NCBI GenBank assembly: GCA_914767715.1 | Contig: OU612075.1 | Span: 8,804,001-8,868,000 of the forward strand | Direction of reading: 5' to 3' | Length of the DNA: 64,000 nucleotides | Origin: Membranipora membranacea | Lineage: Eukaryota; Bryozoa; Gymnolaemata; Cheilostomatida; Membraniporidae | Shown: in pieces, positions 33,901 through 48,900 of the stretch | Position numbering within the stretch: position 1 is the stretch's first letter | Layout: the number at the start of each line of letters is the position of its first letter | Notes under the pieces: model-generated | The model's input: the letters and a program-made list of their open reading frames with translations, nothing else | Told to the model about the DNA's origin: nothing | The model's database searches: none | Position numbers and translations under genes: made by a program

Positions 33901-36900
33901 TCATAATCATTTCAAATAAGGAACTTTTGAAAGCTTATAGTGGGAGAGTTTGTAGCTCAAAATATTAAACTGCTATTTGACTGTCAAGTTCAGGCCAATT
34001 GAGGCAATTAATGCCTCAGAACTAGTTTAAGAGCTCAAACCGACCGGGATAGCTGGATGTAGCATTTCATTATTAACCTACGCGATGATTATGAAAATCA
34101 CCATCAACCAACTATCCAGGCACAGTTTGAGCGCTGAGACTATCGCAGAACCAAATGTTGTAATGGATTGGCTCTCCTAACATATGCGTGCACTGGCACT
34201 TAAAATTGCCATTCAACCAATCAGTTCTGGAACATTTATAATTTTTAAGATAGTAGAAGCACATCAAGATCGATATTCAGAACGACAATGTGTGTCACGT
34301 CTAGCGGTCTTAGATATTTGCCAGCAGGTACGTTGTGACATCTTGTAATGTTCAGAAGGTTTGTACTAGCATATACTTGAAAACACGAGAGACTGTTCCC
34401 TGTACCTAACAACAAGCTTTAACTATTCATATTATTTTTTGTTTGTTAGCTTATTCACCAACACATGAACCAATGTGCTTCTGCACCTACCACAGGGGTC
34501 ATGTTGGCCATAGGATACGGAGTTGTCATTTCACACATAATGTAATGAAGATCCTCCACCGAAGCGTCTACTGATTTTTCTTCAGTATTTTCATCATTTG
34601 CTGTCAGTATTTGGTCTCCGTGCCCAGTAGTTACTGTCATGGTCATCTCATTTATATCTACAAAGTGGGAACAGAGAAATAAGAGAAGAAAAACTCCAAT
34701 CAAGCTTTTACAGTTTAGTTCATTCATTGGGCTAATTAATGGCTATTTTTTATGGCGTCATTTGTAAAAAAAATTCCGTTATGAACTAATTTAGTATCAA
34801 TAAGAATTTTTTTTTGAAAAGAGAGAAAAAGGTGTTATTATTGAATTAAGCTTAGGTTTGGTTGACTAGGTATGGAAAAGAGTAGGCAGGGGAGAGAAAG
34901 GAACTTTACATCCTTATTATTGGTGTTGGGATAAAAAGGTTTCATAACAAAATCCAGCAACATCGCTACATCAGAGGTTGGATACAGATATAATTTTTGG
35001 AAACTTACCGTCTTTAGAAGGAAACGTCATGAGAGAAGAATATATTCTTGATCCATTCAGCTTTGCATCATTCAGTAACAGTTTGAAATGAGTTACACCA
35101 GATAGAAAATCCTGTTTTGTCAGAAAGAGCTCTTCCTCTAAAATATATGTTAAGTGCAAGATTGATCAACTGCTTAAGATAAACAAACCTAGGGTTGGTT
35201 GATTAGCAAGACTTGTTGTATATATGGCAGAATTCATTTCACTTTCACTTAATCCTATCAAGAATTATTGTCACAATACCTGTTTTGTCTCCAGGAGAGA
35301 GGGTCAGCTGCTCTTGACAGTTGTGGTCATCAGCGGTACAGGTTAATATAGTAAAGTTGGTGAAGCAGGGTCCTGCTGACAGCCATTTCATCACCCACAG
35401 TGTATGGTCGATATCAGCAGGTACTGTGCTGTTATATTTGTGGCAACCTGTAAATGAATTCGATTGCTAGTGAATCCGCCATATCAAATAAGTCAAATTC
35501 ATTTGAAAATGGTTTTAAAGTCAAAAGAATACTAAGTTCTTTTCCAAACATGTACATAGGAAGGTAATTTTTTTTGTCTCTTAACTCATCAATGCAATTT
35601 GTAAGCAAGGGTCAGGGGTGGGGGTCCCTGTTGTACATAGGTGTGAAACTGTACAACAGGTACCTTTTGGAAGATTGGACAGGATCTGGGAACAATCCCA
35701 TGTCTGTGCTGACTCGTGCTTGGACGTATCGGCTTGTGTGGGTGTTTTTCATCGGTGACCATCAGGACAGCCTTCACTCTAGTCTTCGGACTATCTAGCT
35801 GAGCCCTTGGTTTTCTTTTATTTGCATTATATACTATTATGCCAAATTGTTTTATTTGATTAAACTAACTTTATAGCATGAACATAAAACAAAAAGAAAA
35901 AAAGATTGTACTCTGAACTCAAGAAACAAAACTGATGGATTAGCAAATTAGTGTAAGTAACCAGTTATGAAATGACATAACAGCAACTCACCAGTACAGG
36001 ATCCTGGCTGCTGTTGAGCTGTAAGGAATTATTTATATATTGAAATATGGTTTTTTTTAGCCAATTACTTGCTCTGACATGATTGGCTCTTGGCTGGTGG
36101 GGAGAGCGCCAATCAGCCAATCAGATCAGATACATCGGCTATGATGTTTGTTGGGTTAATCACCTGGATTTCTATGCTTGTTCAGTGGCCTTGCTTTCTA
36201 GGTGTAGTTGAGTACAATCCATAATGGTTGCTCACAGCTTACAAAGAACAGTGCCATTGTGGTTCAAACGTGATTGTCCACAATGGGCCCATAAAAAAAG
36301 TTTGTAAAAAACATCACAGAAGAACAGCACATTGCATATTTAAACAAAGTTCATCTGATAATGAGTTGATGGACTGGAACAAACACAATTCTAGTGCTAC
36401 CTACTGACCACAGTGCTGTTGATAGCTGTCGACGTTAGTGAAAACTTCATCTGCTGGAGCTATGGACATAACGTCATGTACAAGACAGTCTGAATCTGAT
36501 GTATCAATGTGTAACACTGTGTATCGCTGACTAGGAATCTCTCTAATAACACCGATACCATCCACAACCCACTCCATACCACAAAATATGTGCAATTGAC
36601 CTGAATAAATAATATGTTAATGTTAAATTAATCTAGTAGCCCACTGCTGTCCACCTAACTTTCTAACTGTGTCCATGTGCAAACGTATACTCAACTCCGT
36701 TTTCAGTCATCATTTGACAATTTTGATAGGAAAATACGGTGATGGAAAAACTAGTTTCAATTCAGTGTTAAGATTCATAACACATGTTTAAATGAGGGGA
36801 TGCACAGGTATGTTTGGCTTTAGCTTATTTCGTATGTTTGGGCCTGGATCCCAAGAGTGTCACAAGATTTTGTTTTGATGTACTGCAAAAATATTCATGC

Positions 36901-39900
36901 AATGAGAGAGGTCCACTTATGGGTCATATCAATCATGACAATCTGGATATCCCATTTAACCTTCCTCAACTTTTGTAAAAATTGGGAAACGGTATGCATT
37001 GTATGCGGCTACCATACCGGTCGTGGCGTAACTAAGAAGTGATTGAGCGTGTGAAGCGTGATGCTCATAGATCCTGTTCTCGAAATCATCAGTCGACTCT
37101 TCTGAATCGCTCTCCGAGCTATCATCACATCCAATCATCAGCTGGAATTACATGACATGATCTATGGAGTGTAGTTTATCATATATCTATTTTAGGAAAG
37201 AACAGAAGTACTCAATTTTTTGGAACCTTGAATCAACAATAATATGTAAATATTCTTTAATTCTCTAAGGAGATTTTGTGAGACCTTGTAAAACAAATAA
37301 TTATATAAAAAATCCTTTCCGCAAACCCCAAATATCAAATCCCTTTTCAAAAAAGTTGCAGCCTGGTAAACACTCATTTGAATGTTCACACCATAATCTA
37401 GACTAGTCAGTTAACTCCTTGGTCTAGCAGAGGTACAGTCAAGCGAATACTTACCACAGGCGACATGTTGGCGACGGGGTGGGGAGTTACCATTCCACAA
37501 GTAACATATTTCAGGTCATTGACTAAAATATTTGCTGTAGCCTCCACAGTTATATTATTTCCAGCTGTCAGCATCTCATTTCCGCTGTGAGCGTGTACTG
37601 TCATTTTCATCTCATGTAAATCTATGCAAGAATAAATGGGGGCAATGGTTTAATAGAGGTATAGCAAATATTTAACTGTCACATTGGCACAATTGTCACA
37701 ACCGTCACATTGAAGGGTGGCCAATCAGGTGATGATATTGATAATATTTAATTTTCTAAGTGGTACTGGATCTTCTAACATATTATGTTAGAAGATCCAG
37801 TTTCACTTAGAAAATTAAATTTCTACCAAATTCTTGAGTTTTTGCAATGCAAAATCCTCATTTCCAGAAAAAAGTATGCCAGTTAATCCTAGTGCTCTCC
37901 ACACACACACACACACAAATTTAGTTCTCCTTGTGGAAAAAAGTTTTAAAACTGAAAACTCATCTAAACTGACAAGAACACTCTGAATACATGTTTCTCT
38001 AGGGGCAATCATATGACCTGATCACAATGTAGAGGTGCCATCTTTTTTTCTGATTAGCTATCTTTTGCAATAATATAAACCTGAGAAAGTGTCGTTCGCA
38101 AAAATCAACTTACAGCAATAATTCGGTATTTCCAAAATGCAATTTTTGTAAGGCACATGGTTTTTTTCAGGTTTTGAGTTCTGTATTCACATACTATTTT
38201 TATCATCACAAGAGCTTAATAAAGCAGACATTACCTTCCCAAGAAGGATACATCAAGAGAGGTGAATATATTTTCTGCTTATTTATCATGCCATCATTCA
38301 GCAAGAGTTTTAGATGTGTTATTCCTGTCAGAAACTCCTGTTTGGTTAACATTAGTTCTCCCTCTAAAATTGAGTTTTTAATTCGTGAATCAACTCAAAT
38401 CTGAATCAATACAAGGGTAAACACTACTTGGGTTTGACCTGTGTGGCAAGTATTTTCCAATAACCCGGACACAAACAATTTGTAAATAGAGTGAAATGGA
38501 ATGTATTTCCAAGATGCGAGTGCAAGACTCCAAGTAGTGAATAGCAGGCTTGCTAATAAGCTCCATAAACCCATTGACTATTGGGAATGGTTAGATGACT
38601 TGCTATTGACTGCTAGTCAATTTGCGTGGCAGGAGTCGTGGGTTTGAGTCCAACCTCCCAAATGATTTTTTCTGTGTAACTTGTTGAGATACTTACACAG
38701 ATAGAAACCATATTATATTCTGGATATTGTATCCCAGATCTCAGGACTCTTTGTAAAACTTTATCACATAGCTAAGTTTAATTCCATCTGATTTATGCTC
38801 AAACCTTAGTTTAGCTTAGCATGGTGTTCAACTAAACTTGTTAAGATAAGTCAAGATAATCTGCGCAAAGCATATTTATTATCCCGAGAGTTGTGTTATG
38901 AGGAGAAATGATTTGGCCAAGTCATTTGTATACCTTCATTGTTCCTAGCAGAGAGGATGAGCTGGTCCTGGCAGTTCTGGTCGTCAGCATCACATGTGAA
39001 TAGAGTGAATTTTGGGAAACAAGGCCCAGCAGACAGCCAGTTTAACTTCCATAGCTCGTGGTCAACCTCAGCGGGTACTGTGGTTGTGTACTCGTGGCAG
39101 CCTGAATATTCACATTCAAAAAAGAATTAAACTTTGAAACCAATGCCTGTTGCATAATCTATTTTACTGAAAATGATTGGTCTTCTCAATAATGTCTGCA
39201 AGAGGGGTTTGTGGGTATCAAGCGATCAAATAATGATTAACAATAATATTAAGAAATGGATAATAATAATGCATGACAATATTAATCCATAAAAAAATGA
39301 TTATAAACCAATAAATAATAATTAATCATTAAATAATGAATAATATTGACATTTATCTATCAAATAATAAAAATAAATAATAATGAATTAATGTTAATAT
39401 AAAAACATACTAACAAACAAATAATATACAAAATTGATAAGTAATAATAATCAATCATATTAATCAATCAATAAAAGTCAACAACAGTGAATGAATGTTT
39501 AGAAAAATAATGGTAAATAAATGAATAATAAAAATAATTATTAAATAATAAAGAATAAGTAATTAATAATAATAATAATAAAATAACATAATGATGTGAA
39601 ATAGATACTGCTTAGACAAAACTTACTGTTGCAGGGATCCGTAGGTCGGTCTAAAATAGATGTGACATATGTTGGAGACAAGTGCAAATTGGGAAGAAAT
39701 AAAACAAAAGTAGATTCTAGCTCAACCATTTGCCCATCTGATTTTTTCACACTTAGATTGTTGCCATGAACTGCCCATAGTGATGGTTGTGATTTTCAGT
39801 AACGTTGAAAGAGGGTGGAATGGGGGCAGGGGCATAAAGGGGTGGAGCAAAGTCAGCACAGCATAGTTGTAACTATGGAGTTATGTCGGGTGTTTGTTCA

Positions 39901-42900
39901 GTGATTGAACGGATAATATCATTAGCAATTTTATATTTATGTACTCATTGAAGCATATCACACCTTTTGGTCAGGCGGCAAGGGAAATCAGGGCAGGAAC
40001 AAAATTCAAATATAATTGTACGTCCTTATTTCATGTCACATTCCATCTTGACACAGAATTTTATTGATGAGGTTCATATATTAATATATTATTGTTATCT
40101 TATAATATTGTACGGTGTACACATATTAACTTTCAGAAAACTTTTTTTCTACAGAATTTAGCGCTAATTAGATCAATTGGAGCATGCAGAAACAAGGGAG
40201 TGGTTATAGCAACAAGTGTCGTCTGCTCCCTTAACAGTCGATCTGAGATTTGGCAAAAGTATGGTATCATCAGTAAATTATCACAGTAACCAACTCCAAT
40301 AATTGCAACTCAATTTCTTACAGAAGGATACTAATATGACTCTTACCACAATGCTCCTTGTAGTTGTTGATGCTACTGAAAACTGCATCGCTTAGCTTAG
40401 CTGCCATCGCGATATGTACAAGGCAGTTGGATGCTGACGTATCTATATGTAAGGCTATTTTTCTCTGACTTTGAATCTCTTTTACAACACCGATACCATC
40501 CACAGCCCACTCCATTCCACAAAATATGTGTAACTGACCTGGATATTACCATTAAAAGTCTGGCTGAGTCAATATTTGTCGTGATACATTGGTCAGTGCA
40601 TATAATAAAGTATATCATATATATATATATAAAAAGAAAGGTGTTATGTAGCCAATGTGTTGGCTCCGATTGGTTTGATTTCTCACTCCACCCAACCGAT
40701 CAGGGCCAAAACTTCACAAGCAAGAGAATTCATTTCCTTTGCCTTGCACATTTTCAGTGCTTATTGAGGCCATTGAGGAAGTGAAAGCAAGCAAAGCTGC
40801 TCATCAAAAGAACCAAGGTTTTGTCCTCTATTTTCTATTTCATGGTTTGGCTCATCTAAGTTATTCAAATTCTCATCTCCATCTGCCGGTTTGTTCATTA
40901 ATTTTTTTCAACACTTTTATTGGCAGTCTATTTCATACCTGTGCTGGCTTCAGCGTCATCATAAAGGGAAAGATCATAGGATATATTATGCTTATATACC
41001 CTACTGCCACCCTCGTTTATCACTTCAACTGTACTTTTTTCGTCAGCATATTTACATCCAATCATCAACTAAAACAAGGTTCATAGGTTCTTTGAGAGGG
41101 AATCGCTTATTAGACTTGTAAAATTAAACTGGTCGATTCCTTTCTTGTATTCTTACATACAACGTAGAGTCATTTTCAGACTGACAATGGTGATGATCTT
41201 GGTTGTAACATCTGTAATATATCTAATTGACAAATTTCAGCTCACTACCAAAATACTTCTCATACATGATAATCAGGGAGTGAAATCAATGAGAAAAAGT
41301 TCATTAGTGACTTATCGACTATTGACTTCATCCCTAGTCATTGTTCGGGACGAATTTACTCTCTTGTTTTTCAGAGCTCAAATTTCTATGTCAAGCTAAA
41401 GCCTGGTACCCATCAACTGCATAACTGTCCCAGGAACTCATCTGCGATCATGCACGACCACTATTGTGCATTGCTGTGATTGGTGGGTACAAAATACACA
41501 GAGATCGTGCGTTTACAAATACCTTCGCACGAAAGTAGAATTGATTCTACTTTCGTGCGTTATGTTGTGCGATATGTTGTGCTGCATTTTGTGGTACCCA
41601 CAAATTCTTTAATGATTGCCAGTGCAAAATCTTAGAAATTCCTGAGATTAAAAAAGCACATTGGTGGGTACAAGGCTTAACCCATACGTGGTGAACCTGC
41701 AAAGTTACAGTAAATTGATACGCAATAATAGCACAAAGCTCTCTAATGTAGCTGTTGTTTAACCTACCACATGGGTCTTAGGTAGCGCTGTCACAATATT
41801 TTATTTGGCTTGTGATGCCTCGATTCTGATTTTGGAAAATATTTTTGTCTGTGAGTATTGTTTAACCTACCACAGGGGTCATGTTAGCCATAGGGTATGG
41901 AGTTATCATTTCACACATAACGTAATTGAGATCCTCTGTCAATATCTCGACTGATTTTGCTTCAGTTATGTTGTCTTGTGCTGCGAGTAATTCTTCTCCA
42001 TCGCCAGTTTTTAGCGTCATATGCATCCCACCTATATCTACAGAACAATAGGATAAATTAAAGACTTTGAAGAAAGAGAAAATCTACCACAAAATTGGCT
42101 GAAGGATCTCCTGACAAGCCAGTTACACAACAGATTTAGCTTGTTAACATCATAATGACCACCCAACTGATGTTGCTGACTTATAAATCTTTAGGCTTGA
42201 GAATTAGAAGATGGAATTTGCATATTTACTATAACTAGTATTAAGCGTTATATAAATTGTCAAAATGTCAAGATCATTGATGATGTTATAAGAAGTTCAC
42301 TTGGCTCATTGCGTCAAAATCATTTCACATCATTAGTAGTCAAAGGCAGACTTCAACCTTAACACATGCAACCAATATTTATAATACTAACTTTAGAGTG
42401 CAACATGGCCATTACTAGGTCTGGAATGAGTTAAAAAAATGGGACCAGGTTAGGCTTTTGGGTTTCCGCTATGTTTAAGAAGCAGGCCGGGTCCGTGTAT
42501 GCGTGAAACAGTGTTACTTAACCAGGTTTTCACTGACCTGCTCCAGCCTTAGCTCTTTGTTCCAGATACACATGCGACCAGGGATAGATTTAAACATTAA
42601 TGTAAACTTACCACCTCCCGATGGAAACATCATGAGAGGTGAATATATTCGTGATCCATTCAATGTTGCGTCGTTCAGCAAAAGTTTGAGATAAGTTATG
42701 CCGGTCATAAATCTCTGTCTTGGTAGCAAGAGATCTCCCTCTGAAATAGAAGCACACCACTAGGTTTTCTAGAATATAAAACAACTATTATGTGTGTTTT
42801 CAGGAAATGAGAAAAAAATTTCTGATAGTTGTGGTCACTTGCTTGTCTATCCGCCAATCCTCAGAACATCTTTCCAAAATCTGAAGCGGGAGTTTTGCCA

Positions 42901-45900
42901 CAACCTTATTAACGAACAAAAACATGGAGTTAAAGGACAGAAGAAGAACCTGTTTATGGCAATTCGAATCGGTGCTGACAGTATAAAGCTCAGCACAGAC
43001 ATAATACAGAGATAATACCTGTATTGTTTCCAGGAGAGATAATCAGCTGCTCATGACAGTTCTGACCCTCAGCAGTACAGGTGAAGAGAGTATAGTTTGG
43101 AAAACAGGGTCCTGCTGACAGCCATGTTAACACCCATAGCTTGTGGTTAACTTCAGCTGGTATCGTGGCCTTGTACTTATGACAACCTAAATGTTCACAT
43201 AATATGAAATGAATCTACTTTGCATCCAATGGCTGTTGAATGAGGAGTTTTCTTACCAATGTATGCAAAAGTGGTTCCGGAGGTCTCTCAATTGAAAACA
43301 GCTAAAACCACAATCTGATTGCTCACTCATTGAGTGACCTGCTAGGCTAGGAGTTCTCGTGCTCACTTGCTTACTCATTGACGGAACTATATACTATTCT
43401 GAATGAGCAATTCTAATCAGTCTAATCGTCCAAGTGAGCGATAACTTTGAGCAATGCGATAGTGATAATTTGTTTTACAAAAGTACGCTCTTCTAAGTGA
43501 CTTAGTGCAAAGGAATAAGGACTCAGTAAAAGAAATACTTGCTGCATTGGAGAAAAAAGAGAGGCAACTTACCCTTGCAGAGACTTACAAGTTGAGCTAA
43601 AACAGAGATAACACAATGTGTTGCGGAGACAAAAGAATATCAGGGACCACCGAAACAGATGAAATTTCTTAAACATACTCTATCTGATGTCACACCCAAT
43701 TAGATCGCTGCCATGAACTGCTGATAGTGATATCCAGAGTTCATTGTGGGGCTCTACATGGATGTTATGGTCAAGGGTGGGGTCGGGCAGCATGACCTGG
43801 AGTAGGAAGTGGCTCAGTTGGTTAGAGTGACATTCCTTCAGCCTGAAAATGTTGAAAGTCGTGGGTTTGGATCCCACTGCAGTCAAAATCGACTACTGTG
43901 GTTTGGTTGGCCCCCAGGTGCGCTCCAACCTGCCTGCAAACAGAGAGCAACCCGGCGCAGAATTTGCCGCCTCGCCCTTAAGAAAACTAATAATTCGCCG
44001 TCTAGGCTTCGGGATGTGGCGTGTGATATGACACCTTGATTTCAATCAACAAAACAACTTCCTATGTCTCATTGAACTGTACTGTAGGATGAATTCATGA
44101 AGCACTGACCACAATGCTGTCGAAAGCTGTAGATAGTTTCGAAAACTGTATCTTCTGGTGCTGTCGTCATCGCGTCATGTACAAGGCAATCTGATGCTGA
44201 GGTATCCACATGTAAGGCTGTGTGTCGCTGACTGGGAATCTCCCTTACAACACCAATACCTTCCACCACCCACTCCATACCACAAAATATGTGAAGCATA
44301 CCTACATATTGACACGAGGTCTTGTTCAGAGTCAAGGAAGGATTGATGACAGATGTGTTAAAGAAACCAACTCAAACTTAATGAAGATTTTGGCCTCTAT
44401 ATTGCCCATTCCTGTTTTTGCTCAATCAATTAAATTTAGCTACACGTGTCCATCCGACTGTTATTGATCATTACCTGTGCTGGCTCCTGCACCCTCATAA
44501 AGCGAAAGATCATACGAGATATTATGCTGATAAATCCTGCTGCCATCTTCATTAATCACTTCTTCTGAACTGCTTTCAACAATCTCTTGACATCCAATCA
44601 TCAACTAAAACGAAATTCCATGTCTCCCTGTAATTTTTGTCGCAATGCACACTTTCCTCTATGTTTTCCCATGGCATACTCTCATTTTCAGCCCACCTAT
44701 GGCAATGATCTCGACTCATAAGTGCTCTGGCAATTGCCAGAGGTAATGTTATTGTATGTTGCAGGTTGTAACACACATAACAAAGTTCCGCAAGCCTTGC
44801 ACCATTTAAACAGAAACTTACCACGGGGGTCATGTTGGCCATAGGGTAGGGAGTTATCATTTCACACATAACATAACGTAGGTCCTCAAACGAAATTGCT
44901 GCAGATTTCACTTTGGTTATGTTACTGTCTGCTGTGACTGATTCTCCTCCTTCGTCAGAAATCACTGTCAGTTTCATCTCACCGAGATCTACAAGATAAT
45001 AGAAAAAATTAAAAAAAGTAGAACATTCTAAATAATTGATACAGATTGATGAAGCACTTTTTGGCAAGACAGTTCTAAAACACAGTCATAATCATATTGA
45101 CCGACCACCCAACTGATGATGCTGGACATACCAACTTCTGATGTGATTATTAGAAAGGGTGACTTGGGTGATTTGAACTATTATTTAATATCATTTGTAT
45201 CATTAGGATTCTTGATTTTTTTTTAAATTTAAAAAAATGGTTCAATTGGCTGATGGTTTCACAAAACATTCCACGTAATCAGTTGCACAATGAATAAACG
45301 TACAGTCTACAGGTCTGAGGCAGCAGATATTGAGTAAATGCTACAATTCTTACATTACCCTTTTTTGACGGAAACATCAGTATTGGTGAATATATTCTCG
45401 ATCCATTCAACTTTGCATCATTCAGTAACAGTTTGAAGTAAGTTATACCAGATGGAAAATCCTGTTTCGTCAGCAAGAGCTCTCCCTCTAAAATAGACAT
45501 AAAGCACCAAATTTTTTAGAACATCAAACTAATGGCAGGTGAATTTCAGGTGTAAAAATTCATTCAGTCTACCAACACTGCAATTGACCATCTGTCAATT
45601 TCCAACTCAAAAGTCCAAAGACATAATTTGAATTTTTGACAATATGATCAGATATAATACCTGTTTTGTCATTAGTAGAGATGATCAGCTGTTCTTGACA
45701 GTTCTGGCCGTCAGCGGTACAGGTGAATAAAGTGAAGTTTGTGAAGCAAGGTCCAGCAGACAGCCATGTTAACATCCACAGCGTATGGTCAATATCAGCA
45801 GGTACTGTGCTGTTATATTTGTAGCACCCTGCAATTGTAAGTAGTGGTGCATCAAATAACATTACTCCTCCAATACTGAGAGTCATTAATTAATCAATAA

Positions 45901-48900
45901 TATAATCAATCACAAATGATGTTTCTGAATTGAGGCTCCTCTTTAAATTGCTAAAACGTCTGGATTCATTTGTCCATTAACAATTACCGATGGTATTAGA
46001 AATTAAGAGTGACCTGGCCCGATTTTTAGTGGATGTTGTTGTGCATACTGTGATTCAAGAGTGATTAAAGAGTGTTTCAAGAATGATTCAAGAGTGAATC
46101 AAGAGTTTCTTTTTGATAAGAACAGTTCATGATACTGGTGATTGAAGTGCATTAATATATATTAGGGATGAATTCTAGCAGCTTACCTATACAGGGACTT
46201 GGCTGCTGCTGTGCTGAAACAGAGCGATTAATGTATGAGAAAATTCTATTGAAACAAACTCTTCAGGCAATTACTTGGGGCAAAATTGTTAATATCAATA
46301 ATATGTTTTCATTATGTTGCATTTCAAAGCTTTTCTTTGCTAACATGACAAAGTTTCCAAGATGGTTATCCCAAGAAGTGATGATGTTGGAAAATGTGCA
46401 AAAACCTTGACCCTGACGCTTGCTTCATTTGACCTATTGATAATAAATTACTGACCACAGTACTGTCGATAGCTGTCAGTATGAGCAAATACATCATCGG
46501 CTGGTGCTTCTGCCATTTCATCATGTATAAGACAACCTGAAGCTGAGGTATCCACGTGTAAAACTGTGTGGCGTTGACTTGAGAACTCTTCTATGACATC
46601 TTTTGGCTCTATTGCCCACTCCATACCACAAAACATGTGTAGCATGCCTGCAAAGGTGTGTTTCCAAATCATCAATGACAATTCGAAGGACTCTCAGCTG
46701 TTTGGCTCTAAGCAACACTCAACCAGCAGTCAACCATCCCCAAAACAGACCCAAACAAGAAACTTGAAAGAGCAGATTTGCTTCCATCCCTTAAGTTTGC
46801 TTTTCATCAAACATACTCAATGTTAATATCCATATGTGCAAGAGATATCTGGACAAATCCTAACGGATGCTTTCATATTTCGCTCTTTTGGACTCAACCG
46901 TTCGATAGATGATCTTTATTTCAACAATCAACAAACAATTCGATGTGTCCCCTCCCTTGGTATGAGAAGATTATAGGCAAACATTTATTTGTAAATTTTA
47001 ATTTGAAGACCTCCACCATGACAGCAGACTTCAATGCAGACCTTATACTTTACCTGCGCTACTATCTGTATCAACATATTGTGTGAGGTCGTATGAGACG
47101 CTGTGTATGTAGGACACTTTGCCTGAGTTTCTGTCGGCATGCTTTGTTAATAGGGTGTCACCTTTTTCTTGACAGCCAATGATCAACTAAAATGATTTAA
47201 ATGATTCTTTCAAGACCAACTTATTATGTGACCACAAGACAATTTTCTGAGCTTGAATTTTAGCTTATTCTCAGAGTTGCCCTCTCTCAAATTGGGTACT
47301 CTTTAGCGCAGGCAGCATAGGGAAACTGAGCTGAAATTGGACTTGTCTTGAAAATCACCCATCATTGGGAAAAAATTATTTGTGATTCTGTTTTGAATAT
47401 TAGGCAATCTCAACGCTAGTAAATTCTCATATGACTCAGTCAAATCCAAAGGACTCCAAGCATAGATTTATTATTAACAGACCAGGCTCTACTCAAAGTT
47501 ATATCTTTTTGATATCTAGATATAGCACAGCAGTGATCGATAAATTCATACCACTGGAGTCATGTTGACTATAGGGTGAGGTGTTGTCATAATACATGTG
47601 ACATATTCCAGATCTTCAGGTATATGCTGTACTGATTTTTCTTGAGTTATGTCATCCTGAGCAGTGAGTATATCTGCCTGGTTCTCAGCCTGTACTGTCA
47701 TAGACATCACACCCATGTCTGTCAATTAGAAAATAAAAATTGAAATTGGGTGTACCATGACCATGTATCTGAGACCGACTCTTCTTCATGGCAGGACCTC
47801 TTAAATTTTAAGCCAATAACAGAGAGAATGAAACCATTCATAAAAAATATCTGCAAAAGTTGACAAAGATATGCAAAGGTCAATTTTTCGCCACAGTTTA
47901 AAACTTAGAAGACCTAAAAAAAGTTTGTTTAGCAGACAGATGATGTAGGACAATGAGTGCATGAAAAGGTTCCTCTAGTCTTTTGTGGTGTCTGCTTGTT
48001 TGACATTGTTCAATTTTCGTGGCGGCCCTTTGAGCTGCTCAGTATGGAATAAGACAATCAAGTACTATTTTTCAGAATTAGTTGTTAATGTGTTTCATGG
48101 GTGACAATCTATATTATACCTTCATTCATTGGCCAAACTGTGTTATTATCCTTCGGATCATTGTAGCTCAGATGAGTTACAGTTATTCTCTTTTGGACAT
48201 CGTCTTCTCTCGATAGATTTGTCATCTGAAAATGCAGTTTCTGTTCTGCAAAGGAAGGACAGGTACATTCACAGTGATTCTAAATTCTTCACAGAAACGG
48301 GATTGATTTGAGCATGAAAAGGGCCTAAAAGCTGCTATTTTAGAACAAAACTGCAGCAATTACCATTCAATGACGATAGAATTTGAAGACCTCATTCAAA
48401 GCCATTGCCAGCATACAACTTTTTTAATTATCCCTGTCATGATTGTATGTATAGAAAATAAAAAGCATTAAAAATCATTGGAACCGTACTAAACTGTAGA
48501 ACATACCTTGGAGAGTCAACAGAAAGTCCGGTTCGTACAATATGACTGAACAGTTTAAGTCTTTCTTCTGATAACATATTTTGACCTCATATCCATAACA
48601 TACATCAATAACATCCCATGATAGTATACTGGTGGTATGGTTGATGGTTAAATTGGGTATAGTTGGACAGCATGCTACGAAAAGATAGCAACTATGCCAA
48701 AATGTTAGCTGATGAAATGCTGAATAAGTATTGAGCTCATCGGTAGATGCTCAATCCAGCTAATCTTCTGGAACAATATTCTTTCCATTTTATTGCGTCA
48801 TGTCGCAGTGATATGAAAATCAAGCAAGCACTATGGGACCACTTTTATTGCTAAAACATCATATGCACAGTTTCTCAATAAAAAAACTTGCTGAAGAAAA

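Noticed and set aside
38625-38665. Another tRNA-like or SINE head (GGTTTGAGTCC)
   Set aside because: Only a box B-like string; no box A at the right distance and no SINE body.
39541-39750. Minus-strand 69-codon open frame
   Set aside because: It only happens to include the 24-nt linker exon 28; the rest is simple AT-rich sequence.
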